Assembly: GCA_041745535.1 (NCBI GenBank)
Contig: JBGTIS010000104.1
Span: forward strand, 1-35,672
From: JBGTIS01 sp041745535
GTDB taxonomy: Bacteria; Bacteroidota; Bacteroidia; Cytophagales; Cyclobacteriaceae
Direction: 5' to 3'
DNA: 35,672 nt
Shown here: in pieces, positions 16,394 through 28,700 of the stretch
Layout: every line of letters starts with the position of its first letter
Position numbering within the stretch: position 1 is the stretch's first letter
Position numbers and translations under genes: made by a program
Notes under the pieces: generated by a model
Told to the model about the DNA's origin: nothing
The model's input: only the letters and a program-made list of their open reading frames with translations
Databases searched by the model: none

Positions 16394-16428
16394 ATTGATT
16401 TTATATAAAAAACTAAGTAATAAATTTG
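16394..16428 (+). promoter_or_regulatory. Candidate promoter of the giant adhesin gene
   Basis: TAAATTTG at 16421-16428 matches TAnnTTTG; ATTG at 16394-16397 is 23 bp upstream, the loose end of the allowed spacing. It would give a leader of about 290 bases. In such AT-rich DNA a chance match is a real possibility. Confidence 0.25.
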
Positions 16429-16660
16429 GTTTAATAAATTTTATTAATATTTTTTCTTATAATTATTATATTTCACAAAAAAGCTCCTAAGGAAAATTAA
16501 TTTATCCAAATAACTAAACCTGTAGTATTAAAACCCTTAAAATTTCCCTGATTTATAGTTAAACAGTGCTATTAGATTGCTTATGTATTATCCTGTTTAT
16601 ATCTAAAAGTTAATTCATTGAACAATTATTTAATATTGTATTATTAGAATAATATATATT

Positions 16661-16705
16661 AAAAAAATAGCTATCATCTGCAATTAAGATAAAAGCTATT
16701 TTTTT
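16661..16705 (+). terminator. Terminator-like hairpin in the leader of the giant adhesin gene
   Basis: AAAAAAATAGCT (16661-16672) and AGCTATTTTTTT (16694-16705) are perfect 12-bp inverted copies with a 21-base loop; the right arm is itself the T run. It ends 21 bases before the ATG at 16727. No plus-strand gene ends nearby, so it is either an attenuator in the adhesin leader, the end of a small RNA, or a structure protecting the mRNA. Confidence 0.5.
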
Positions 16706-16726
16706 ATTTTAAATTTTTGTTAATAT

Positions 16727-19700
16727 ATGGAATCTAGTCAAACGGCAGGTAAATTATTTTTGCTGCTTTTTATTATAATATCTACCCGGTTTTCAACCTT
16801 CGCGCAAAGCACCTTTTACTCTCAAGGCTCCGATTTGTTTACTAATGCCAGCAATTGGAATACCAGCCCGGGTGGGGCCGGAAGCTCACCGATATTTCCA
16901 GCTGATTACACATCAGGTACCCAAACTTTTATCGTTCAAAATGGTCATACGATAACAGTGAACCAGGATATTACCATTGCCGCACTTACTATTGGAGGTG
17001 GTACGTCAGGCAAAGTAACCATAGGTAACGATGCGACGCCCAGAAATGTAGCCATTAATGGTGCCCTTACCATACAGGCAGGTGCTACCCTTGACACCCG
17101 TGATGAAGACGCTATCCATTTACTTTTTGTTGGCAGTGACCTGACCAATCAGGGTATTTTAGATTTATACAGATCAACTACCAGAGCAGCGGATCTCACT
17201 TTAGGTGGTTCAGGTGTTACGGTAATAGCTGGTTCTGGTACAGCTTTTCAGTTTAATAATCTTATAACAAATGGCGGAGGAACTAAACTGCTTACCTCCA
17301 ATCTGGATATAGAAGGAAATTTTGAAATTACGGGTAACACTTCTGTAACCACCTCAGACTTTCATAACTGTGCCGGAAATTTCACCATTACCTCCGGTGC
17401 TTACACGGCCGATGATGGCAGAATAACCTTTGATGGTTCACTGGCACAAATCATTTCCACCAATAACACAGCCACTTTTGACCAGGTATTTTTTGATAAC
17501 GGGGGGAGCGCAGAGGTAAAGACCATTGTGGGAGATTATATAGCCAATGACTTAACCCGTGTGTATGACGATGCTTTTGTTGTTAGCGCGGATCAACTCA
17601 GTTTGCAAAATTTTAATATTTACAATGCGGATCCTGCTGCTCTGAATTTCACAGGAACTATTTCCTTTACCGGTGGAACCATCTATTTTGCTGACGGAAA
17701 CACCAATGGGGCCATTAAGCTTGGTACCGCTAACATTCTAATAGAAGGCACTGCGTACATACAGGCCGGTGATCAGGTAATTACTGATGGTGATTTTACC
17801 ATTACCAGTGGCAGCGGAAGTTTTGTAATCAGCGACAACGCCACCCTTACGGGAACCGGTATATTCACAATAGAACAAACAAGAAATTTATACATCCGGG
17901 GTACCAATAATTTTCCAACGGGCTTTTCATCGTATGTGTTTGAAACAGACTCCTGGGTACGTTACGATGCGGATTTGGATCAGACCGTTCAAAGTGGGGT
18001 AAATTACTATAATCTGTTACTCAACCAGGCAGGTGCCAGTCCGGTAAGAAACAAAACCACTACCGGATCTTTACAGATAGCCAACCGGCTGGATTTACGG
18101 GATGGGGTTAAACTAGTAATTACAGGAACCGATACCACCCGCGTGGGCGGAAACATTTATACCAATAATGAAAACTGTGAAATTTTGGCTACCAATGAAG
18201 TGCTGAAACTTAACGGCACCGATAACGACCAGACCATTGATGCAGGCACGTACAGTTTCAACTCGCTGGTGGTGGACAATAAATCACTGACAGCGGTTAG
18301 AACCATCCACATAGATGGAGATTTTACACTCTCACAAAATTTAACCGTTAACAATACCGGTGGAACAGAGGCTACCTATCTGATCTTTGATGTAGATGAC
18401 AAGGAATTTTTAAAATCATCAACATCAGGAACATTCACGCTGGGCGCCTATGTTCGGTATTATACCAGCGGAACAACCCAGTTTGCCAATACATTAGGCC
18501 GGTTTTCTACGGTTAGCATGGATGCGGAAAGTTATGTGAGATTTGATGGCACTAACCAGACCATTGCCGGAGGCATTACATATGGTAATATTGATCTTTG
18601 GGGTAATGGCAACAAAACCATAGCAGGTAACATCAATATTCTGAACGATATTATGGACTCAGGGTATACACCAGTGCTAACCAACGGGAGCTTTCAGATA
18701 ACCATAGGTGGTGACTGGTTATTGGAATCAAGTAATACAACCAATGTTGCTGGTATTGTTGTTTTTAATGGGGTTAACCAGGTTATTAACGGATCAAATT
18801 TCGGTACGGTCCAGTTCAAAGGAAGTGGTATAAAAACTATAAATGGGGCATTGGATTTAAAGGGCTATCTTAGTATCAGCAATGGGGTTACCGTAAACGC
18901 GTCGATTTATAGTATTAATCTGGAAGGTAACTGGGTTAATACCGGAAGCGGTATTTTTATTCAGACAACGGGTACTACTACTTTTGAGGGTAGCAGCAGC
19001 GCTGTACAAAATGTGATTGTTAATAGTAACAATCATTTTGGTAATCTTACTATTAACAGACCTGGAACAAACAAAACGCTTTTTGTACTGGGGGCTGTAT
19101 TAAACGTAGACGGTAATTTCGATTTCGCGCAAAATAATGCTACCCTGCAATTAAATGCCAGCACACTGAATGTAGGAAAAAACTTCTATTTCAGGCAGGG
19201 ATGTTCTTATGACCAAACAGGCACTATTGTTTTCAATGGAAATACGGAACAGAATATTTACAATTATAACTCCATTACTTTTAATAACCTTTCATTCAGT
19301 GGTACAGGAGAAAAGTATTTGCGGGAACAGGATTACGATGTGAATGGCAATTTTACAATTATAGATGCTATTACTACCGTGGATGCCAATGGCCGGAATA
19401 TTAATGTGGCGGGTAACTGGACCCAAAACGGAAGTTTTCAGCACTATGCCAGGGTTACTTTTGATGGTGCTAATAAAACCCAGACCATCAGTGCATCAAA
19501 CTTCCACGACCTATACATAGCCAATACCGGGACGGGTTCGGTTGTGCTGGCAGGAAATATTACCCTTACAGGGAATTTACAAATAGAACCTGGTGCTACC
19601 TTTGATGTTTCAGTCACCAATTATAAAATTACAGTAGAAGAAAACTGGACCAATAACGGAACCTTTATACCCCGCAACGGAATGGTAACTTTTACAGGAG

Positions 19701-22700
19701 GGAACGCCAATATTTACATTGGTGCAGGAGGCACAAACAGATTCTATAATCTGGTGACCAATCTGAATTCGAATAACACCCTGCGACAGAGAGAGGCAGT
19801 AATCATAGAAAATGACCTCACCATTCTCAATGGAATATTTCAGACAGATCCATATAATCTGAATATCGCGGGCAGCCTTCTTAATTCAAGTACCTTTAAC
19901 CATAATAATAATAGCAGCATCCTGACCTTCGATGGCAGTTCAGGTACTCATACCATCAATGCTGGCACCTCTTCATTTAGAAATACGGTGATTAATGCTT
20001 CAGGTGCTGTTTATAACCTGACCTCTGATTTAACCTTTTTAAATAATAATACATTAACCATTAATGCAGGCACGCTTTCCTTACAGGGTAAAAGTTTAAC
20101 TACCACGGGAAGCAGTGGAACGCTAACCCTGAATGGCGGGACTTTAGACGTTAATGCAGGTGCTGTTCTTAAATTGGGAGCAAGTTCAAAATTTACTAAT
20201 ACCGGTGGAACGTTTAGTTTGGTAGGCGAAGAAGGAAATCCGGCTACCATGACGGTAAATGGAAGTAACAGCTATTATGAATATGAGCAATCGGGAGGTA
20301 CCATTAAAGCCCAGTATTTTATTATCGCCAATACCAGAAATGATGGTATAAAAATTACAGGGGGTGCTATTGATGCTACTAATAATTTCAGTAATGGTAC
20401 ATTTACTACGGGTGCTGGTACTGCCTATTTAACCGTCACCACCAATTTCTCCAATTTTGTAGCCAGTAATGTGGTTTTTAACAGTGGACCTACCTACAAC
20501 GTGTCAAGGCTTTCCGGTACCGGTAGTATTGAATTCCAGATCGCGGGCGGTACATTCGCGGGAGAAGACTATGATAATGACCCTAATAACCGGGTTGACT
20601 GGACTTTTCCGGCTGGACTTTCCTGGACAGGCGCGGTGAATACAGACTGGCATAATATTGTCAACTGGAGTTCAGGACAGGTACCCACCATTAATGATAT
20701 AGTTTATATTATGGCCAGCAGTTCGTTCAATAATGTGGCTGTGATGAATGGAAACGCGGTAGCGGCCAGAATTACTATTATTGGAGCAAGAAGCCTTACT
20801 TTATTAGGTACTAACACACTTACTATCGCGGAAAACCTTACTGTATATCCTACGGCTGCCCTAACGCAAACTAATCCTGATAATATCATTTCTATAGGTG
20901 GAAACTGGTCTAATGCTGGCACTTTCAATGAAAACAATTCAACGGTGGTTTTCAATGGAACGGAAGGTTCTTATACCATAACTACCCTGGGTACGAATGA
21001 TGCTTTTTACAACTTAACTATTAACGCGGCAACGGGAGTACAATATACATTAGGTAACGCCACTACAGTGGGGAATAATGTTACCGTATCAGGTGGTATT
21101 TTAAGTGCCTCCAGTGGATTTACCTTACAGGTAAGAGGAGACTGGGCGGTAAATGGCGGATTATTTTCACCAGGAGCGGCCAAAGTAATTTTTGATAAAT
21201 CAGGAAATTCAACCCAAAATATTATTGGAGGCACTTTTTATAATGTTGATTTCACAAATAATACAAATAGTACCACCGCCACTAAAGAAATTGTAAGCAA
21301 CATTTCAATTGCCAACGATTTGTTGATTGACAATACGGGTGGAACGGCCAGAAATGTAATTCTAGATGGAAATGAAAACCTGATATTTATAGGCCGTAAC
21401 TGGAACAATGAGTTTGGCCCCAGCGGGTTTACACAAACCGGTGCAGGCACGGTTATTTTTAATGGCAATGGGCAGAACATTGGCAATGCGAGTACGGCCT
21501 TACCCACCACCTTCAACCATATTAATTTCCAGGGAACGGGAACGAAATCTATACAAAAAAATATAACTGTTAATGGAGATTTATCCATTATCTCCTCTAA
21601 CAATGTGGTTGATATTAATAACGGCGTTTCGGTTACCGGAACAGCTACAGGCACAATGACTATGACGGGTGGTACACTTCGGGTTTTCGGAGCGGCTCCT
21701 ACCAATTTTCCAGCCAGCTTTGGCACTTACAGCCTTACTGGTGGCACGGTACAATACCGTAGTGATGCTAACCAAAACATATTTGCAACCAATTATTATA
21801 ATCTGATTCTGTTAAGGAATACCAGCGGCAATATTCAAACTAAAACTTTGGCTGGCGATATAACCGTGGAAGGTAATATTACTGTAAATGATACAGAAAC
21901 CCTTTTAGATGTCGCCGGACATACCATCACCTTATCAGGCAATCTTTCTTATCCAAGTGCTCATCCTAGTCAGATCAACTGGGAGGCTACAGGCACCCTG
22001 ATTCACCTGGGAGGCAGCTGGTCTATTGATAGCGATCTTACTAACTTCAATCATCTTGTACTGTTAGGAAGTGGAACCTATAAGAGATTAAACAATAATC
22101 TTGCGATTACAGGTGATGTGTCGGTTGGTGAAGATGTAATTCTGGAAATGAGAGATTTTCAGATGGTGAGCGACAACGCTGGCTCTTTTACATTGGGTAA
22201 TAACAGTATTCTTACCACGCAAATACCCGCTACCGCAGGCGTAGCCTTTCCTGAAAATTTCAATAGTTATTCAATCAGTACTTCAAGCAGGGTTACCTTA
22301 AATGATGGGGAAGATCAAAAAATTCTGGGTGGTAGTGGCATTCAATATGGTTTGCTACAGGTTTATACCAACGGAAACGCGACGCTTACCGGTGATCTGT
22401 ATGTGAATGGTAATTTTGATACCAATGATAACGCCACACTGGTTGATAATGAAGGAGCTACTATTTATAATTTATATTTCGCGGGAGCCAATACCGATAT
22501 CCGTAACTACACTCCTTCAGCCACCAGTACCATGACTTTCAATGGTGCTGACCAAATTATCAGGAATGATAAAGCCGCGAATCCTGATTTTACAGCACAA
22601 AACATCCTATTTACTGGTACCGGAACTAAAACGTTTTATGATCAATTAGATGTTTACGGTAACCTGACCATCTCCAATGGAGTTACATTGGCTACTACCA

Positions 22701-25700
22701 GAAATATAGATTTTTCAGGCAGCACCTGGATCAATAATGGTATATTCTCACATACCGCTAATATAGTAACTTTTGAAGGAGCTTCCGCGCAAACCATTGA
22801 TCCCGGAACCGATAATGCCTTTTATGCCGTAACCTTTAACAATACAGCTGGTACAACCATTGTAACAAATGGAATGAATATTGAAAATGGCGATTTTGGG
22901 ATTGGAAATAATGCTATTGTAGATATGGGCATGTTAACCCATACCATCGCCTCTTCCAATTTTAATATCTCTGCCGTTGGTCCTCCCACCTGGATCACCA
23001 GTAATACCAATTTTATTTTTGATAGAAATGGAACCCAGATAGTTCCTGCTTTAACGGCACAGGATATTATCATTACTAATGGTGGCACCGTTCGGCTGGC
23101 AGGAAACTGGTCAATTGACGATTTAACCATTGAATCCGCTAATATTGATGTCGATATAGATCAAAACTATACCATCAATTTAACAGGAAACTGGAATAAT
23201 AATAACGGTAATTTTATTTACCGCCAGGGTACAGTTGCCTTCGAAAGCAATAATACCACAACAAAAACCATTAGTCCGGGAACTTCCGGGTTTCATAATG
23301 TTACCTTTAATCAGGCTCAAACCAGCACACGATTATATGTTTTACAGGCAAGTACTGTTTTCAGAGAAGATTTAACCATTGGGCAGGGTGCTACTTTAAG
23401 CCTGAATAGTAAAACTTTAACCCTGGGTAATGACGATTCCGGAAATCCCGAAGGTGAAACCCATACGATTCAGAATGGTGGTGAACTTGTGGTCAACAAT
23501 GGTTCAGTATTAGAATTTGATTGTTCTGATAATGGCAATAATGCAGGCTTAACGTCCAGGCTTACTGTTCAAAGCGGCGGAACTTTTTCCGTAATCGGGA
23601 TTAATGGGGATATTGCTACGGTTACTCGATCGGGAGGTGGAAACCGGGTAGACATTAACATTGAGGCTGGTGGTACCATCGGGGCCAGGTATTACCATTT
23701 CCAATACCTGACAGATGAAGGGCTGGATATCCAACCCGGCGCATTTGTTGGAGCGGTAAACGGTACCTACCTCTCGGATGGAACCTGGTCGGATATTTCT
23801 ACTTCTAATGGTACAGTAAAAAAATATGTGCAACTGAATACCGATGCTTCAGGAGATTTTACTATCAGAAATGTTACCTTTAATTTCAATGGTTCGCCAA
23901 ATGCTACCTATCATAAAAATGTAAGCAGAGATCCAGCAGGAAGCCTTGGTCTGACGCGTATAATTACATTTGAAAATAAGATCAACGGACTTTTGTCTGG
24001 CGTAACCTATGAAGAAGACGGAGGAACCGTTGGTGATGGGCTGATTGTCTGGCCTGCCCTGGCCTTTACTACCTGGGAAGGCGACGTAAGTACAGATTGG
24101 TTTAACGCCAGTAACTGGTCTGGAGAAGTGCCAACAGCATCTTTAGACGCCATTGTTTCGCAAGGGCAACCTTACATTTGTATTATCGACAACAACGCAT
24201 CATCCGCCATTTGTAATAATCTGGAAGTAACTACTGGTGTGCTGAAGATTCAGGGTGGAGAAGACATTACGGTAAATGCGAATGTATCCATAGGATCGGG
24301 AAATAGTACTTCCGTTTTGGCTATTAACGATCCAACCAGTCAAATGAATGTTACAGGTGGCTGGAATGTAAGTGGTCAGGGAAAATTTGTGAATGGCAAC
24401 GCTACCGTAAACTTTACCGCTGGCTCTGGAACCGTATCGCTTATTCCGGGTACTGATCCATTCTATCATATCGATTTTATTGGGAACGGAACTTTTATCA
24501 TAACTGGAAACAGTGTAGATGTAAATGGTGACTTTCTTATATCAAACAGTGGCACCGTTTCGATGGCCAGCAACAATTATAACCTGAACATTGGTGGCGA
24601 TTTTCTTAATTCCACGACAGGAACCTTTACCTCTGATTTTACCGGAACAGTAATTTTGGATGGAGCGGATCAAATTATCAGGAACTTGACCTTATATAAT
24701 CTTACGGTGGCTGGTACCAATATTAAAACGGTAGAACAGAATCTTTCTATTGTCAATAATCTGGATATTAATAATGGAAGTACCCTGAAAGCACAGGATA
24801 CGGGCGATTTAGGTATTATCGATATGAATGGAAATGTGACCATTATGGATGGGGGTATGTTGCATGATGGCGGCCAAACTCATACCTTTTCCGGTGTTTA
24901 CTGGACAGGCACATTGAATTCCTACACGGGTAGCGGAACCATTGCTTTTGACCGAAGTGGAGGTACACAGGTGCTGAGAGGCACTGGTTCAAACGCGGCA
25001 GAATTTAATCACATTAACTTTGCCAATACGTCCCAAATCAGGTTAGATGGACCTGTAAATGTAACTGGTAACGTGACCATTAGTAGTACGACTAACAGCT
25101 TCCTGTGTCAGACTTATTTATTACAATGTACGACGAGCACCGGCTCCTTTTCGGCAGGTAGCGGAGAAAATATTTACGTAAGTGGCACCGATAATTTTCC
25201 TGCCGGATTTGCTACCTACGCTTTAGATCCGAACAGTAATACCCGGTATAATGCTGCTTTTGATCAAACCATTCGGGGAGTTTCTTATGGAAACCTGATA
25301 CTTTATAATGCTACTGTTAAAACCTTATCGGGCAGCACCGATATCAATGGCACCTTAACTTTTAACAATGCTACCCTGGATGTAAGTACCAGCAATTACG
25401 AGATTGAAATAGCCGGCCATTGGAGCAATAACAGTACAGGTTCGTTCTTAGCCAGAAGTGGTAAAGTAACTTTTGATGGAGCAACTTTGCAGGCTATCCA
25501 AACTGGTGTTTCCGGAACCAAAAGCTTTTATGATCTTACCGTAAACAAAATGGCAGATATGGTGCGGGTTGATTCCAGAGATATTACCAGTGCCAATAAT
25601 CTTAAGGTAATTACCGGCTCTTTCTCAGCCAACGGACATACGGTCACCGTTGGTGGAAACATGACGGCTACAGGAGGAACCTTTGAAAGAAGCGGTACTT

Positions 25701-28700
25701 TTTACCTGAATACCAATAACAGTTCGGCCAGTATCAGAACCAATGGATCAACTTTATATAATCTTACACTGAATGCCCCAGGAACCATCTATTCGCTGGA
25801 AGACAACCTGATTGCCGACGGAGATGTAACAATCACTCAAGGAACCATACTGGATGGTGCGGGAAAAATGGTAACTTTGGGAGATTACACTGATAACGTT
25901 TCTATTGCAGGAACTTATAAAGTCGGCGCGGGAGGTATTCTTCAATTAGGAAATAACACTAATTTGTCTGTTAGCACCAGTGGAACTATTGAGATAGTTG
26001 GGACATCGGGTAATGTGGCTACGGTAACAAGAAGAAATGGTGGTACCTATAACTTTACAGTAGACGGCACCATTCGTGCCCGCGATTATCTGATAGAGTA
26101 TATGTCGAGCAACGGTATTTTCATCACCAGCAATGGACAAATTGATGCTACCAATAACTTCAGCAGCGGTACCTTTACTAATGGTGTTTCCGGAGGACAC
26201 ATGTTACAAATAGAAAACACCCAGGATTTAACTGGTGCCAATAGAATTGAAAATGTAAATTTCCCTGTAAATCCATTTGGAGGCGCTTCTAATGTGTTTA
26301 AAAATTCTGCCACATCCGGAACACTGGAATTTTACAATGCTACCGGAGTTTTTGCTGGTGAAAGTTTTGACCAGGATGATAATAACCTGATTAACTGGTC
26401 GTATCCACCCATTCTGACCTGGACTGGAAAATTCAGTACAGACTGGTATAACGCAAATAACTGGCGCACCAATGGTGGTACTATTCCACCCGTTCCTCCA
26501 ACCGCTAATGAAGATGTTATTATTGATGCTAATGAACCTAATGTAGTTAATTATCCAGGTATAGTTACACCAGGGGCAACTACTAAAAATCTGACAATAA
26601 AAAATGGTGCTATCCTCTCCATTAATTCAACGGCAGGCACTGACCTGGCCATTGGAGGAGACCTGACCATCCAGGATGCCAGTAGCTTTATTATGAGTTC
26701 TGTCAACGATAAAATCACGGTTACTGGTAGCTGGGACAAATCGTCTGCCGTCGCTTTATTTAAACCTGGTAACGGAACGGTAATATTTAATGCTCCTACC
26801 GGCGCTGTCACCATCAATAATAATAAATCAAAATTCAATAACCTGGAAATTGTAGTAGGAAGTAAGGCACAACTCAGTTCTGCTATTACGGTTACCAGTA
26901 ATTTTACAGTTACCTCTGGCAATTTTGATATGGGCATTTATGACCTGACAGTGGGTGGAAATTTTGATAATAATGGAACGATCACCTATGGCACTAGTGG
27001 TACCCGCAAGGTTACCCTAAATCCAACTACAGGTAATATAACCCTCGATCCGGGTTCCTCATCATTTTATAATCTGGATATAATGGCAAGTTCTTATAAG
27101 GTTAATCTTCAGAATAGTAACCTTACAGTGGAAGAAGATTTGAACCTGAACAGTGGTACCCTCGATCTGAATGGAAACACATTTAATTTTGGCAGGGGAA
27201 ATGGTACCGAATCAGCCACCATTGCTGGCACGCTGGAAGTAGATGCTAATGCAAGATTAAGAATGGGAAATAACTCCAATGTGGTTGTTTCTTCCACAGG
27301 TACATTCAGGCTTCTGGGAACTGATGAAGCCAACATCGCTACCGTAACCCGGCAAACTACCGGCGCTTATACCTTCCAGGTCAATGGTACCATAGAGGCC
27401 AATTATTACCTGTTTGCTTATATGAAATCTGCTGGCATACAGATTAATTCGGGAGCGACCATCGGCACAAGTACACATACAGTTAACAACTTTTCTAACG
27501 GTACTTTTTCTAATGGTGCTACCGGGGGAAGATATCTTTGGATTAACACCAATCCCGCGGCAGCATTTAGCATTAGCAATATTACCTTCAATGGTGGACC
27601 AACCTATAACATCAAATATGATAAAGTAGATATAGCCGATATTATTACCATTGAAGATGCGAGCGGACCTTTGGGTGGTTATGAATATGAAGATGATGAA
27701 GAAGCTACTCCGAGTGCCACTACTGGTTCCTTACAATGGGATTTCAGTCACCCTACCATTACCTGGGAAGGAGATATAGATGATAACTGGCACAATCCGG
27801 GTAACTGGGATATCAATGATATTCCTGATAATAACACAAGGGTTATGATTGGAGCGGGTTCACCCAATAATGTAATATTAAGCGCGGGAAATGGTGATGC
27901 TTATACTGTGACTGTTACCAGTAGCGGGTCGTTTACAATCAGTAATAATGTAGATTTATCAGTGGCATCCTCATTAGTTAATGCGGGGATCCTGACCTTA
28001 AATGATGACAATACACTTTCAGTGGGAGATTTATGGACCAATTCAGGTGCCTTCCAGGCTGGTAATAATTCCACCGTGGTGCTTACGGCAGGTAGCGGAA
28101 CAAAAAATATCACGACGGGTGGAGACCCTTTTTGCGGATTACAGATCAACAGCAGTACCGGCAACGGAGTTTTCCAGACTGCTGATGATATGGATGTGGA
28201 CTGTAATTTTGAAGTAGTATCCGGAACTTTCCGGATTGCGGATAGCGATCATCGGATGACCCTGGCTGGCAACTGTACCATACAAGCTGGTGGAACGTTT
28301 GATCCGCAAGCGGCAACAGTTACTTTTGATGGTACTAGCGGCACACAAACGCTTGGCAACAATGGTACTACCAATGCTTTTTATAATCTGAATTTTGAAA
28401 ACAGTGCCACCAAAACGTTAGCAAGTAATATCACGGTCAATAATAACCTGATTATTCAAACGGGTAGTAATTTAAGCGGCGCAAATTATACGCTTAGCCT
28501 GAAAGGAGATTGGACCAATTTAGGTACTTTCAACAGAGGTACCAGTACTTTAGCCTTTACAGGTTCCCGAACACAGATTATTACCAAAACGGGAGGTGAA
28601 AATTTTTATAACTTTACTGTGAACAACACCTTTTCGCCTTCTTTACAAAATATTCTGCTGAATGACCCCCTTACCATCTACGGAGCTTTATCCTTAATTG

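Larger units (their letters stand above)
16180..16726. other. 547-bp AT-rich intergenic region before the giant gene
   Basis: Divergent spacer between the sigma operon and the giant adhesin gene. It is dominated by A/T runs and contains no convincing open frame on either strand. It holds one candidate + promoter (16394-16428) and a 12-bp perfect inverted repeat near the adhesin start (16661-16705). Nothing else was recognised. Confidence 0.7.

Noticed and set aside
21238..21726. Long minus-strand frames inside the giant adhesin gene
   Set aside because: Their Pro/Val/Leu-rich translations are complements of Asn/Thr/Gly repeat codons and do not resemble proteins.
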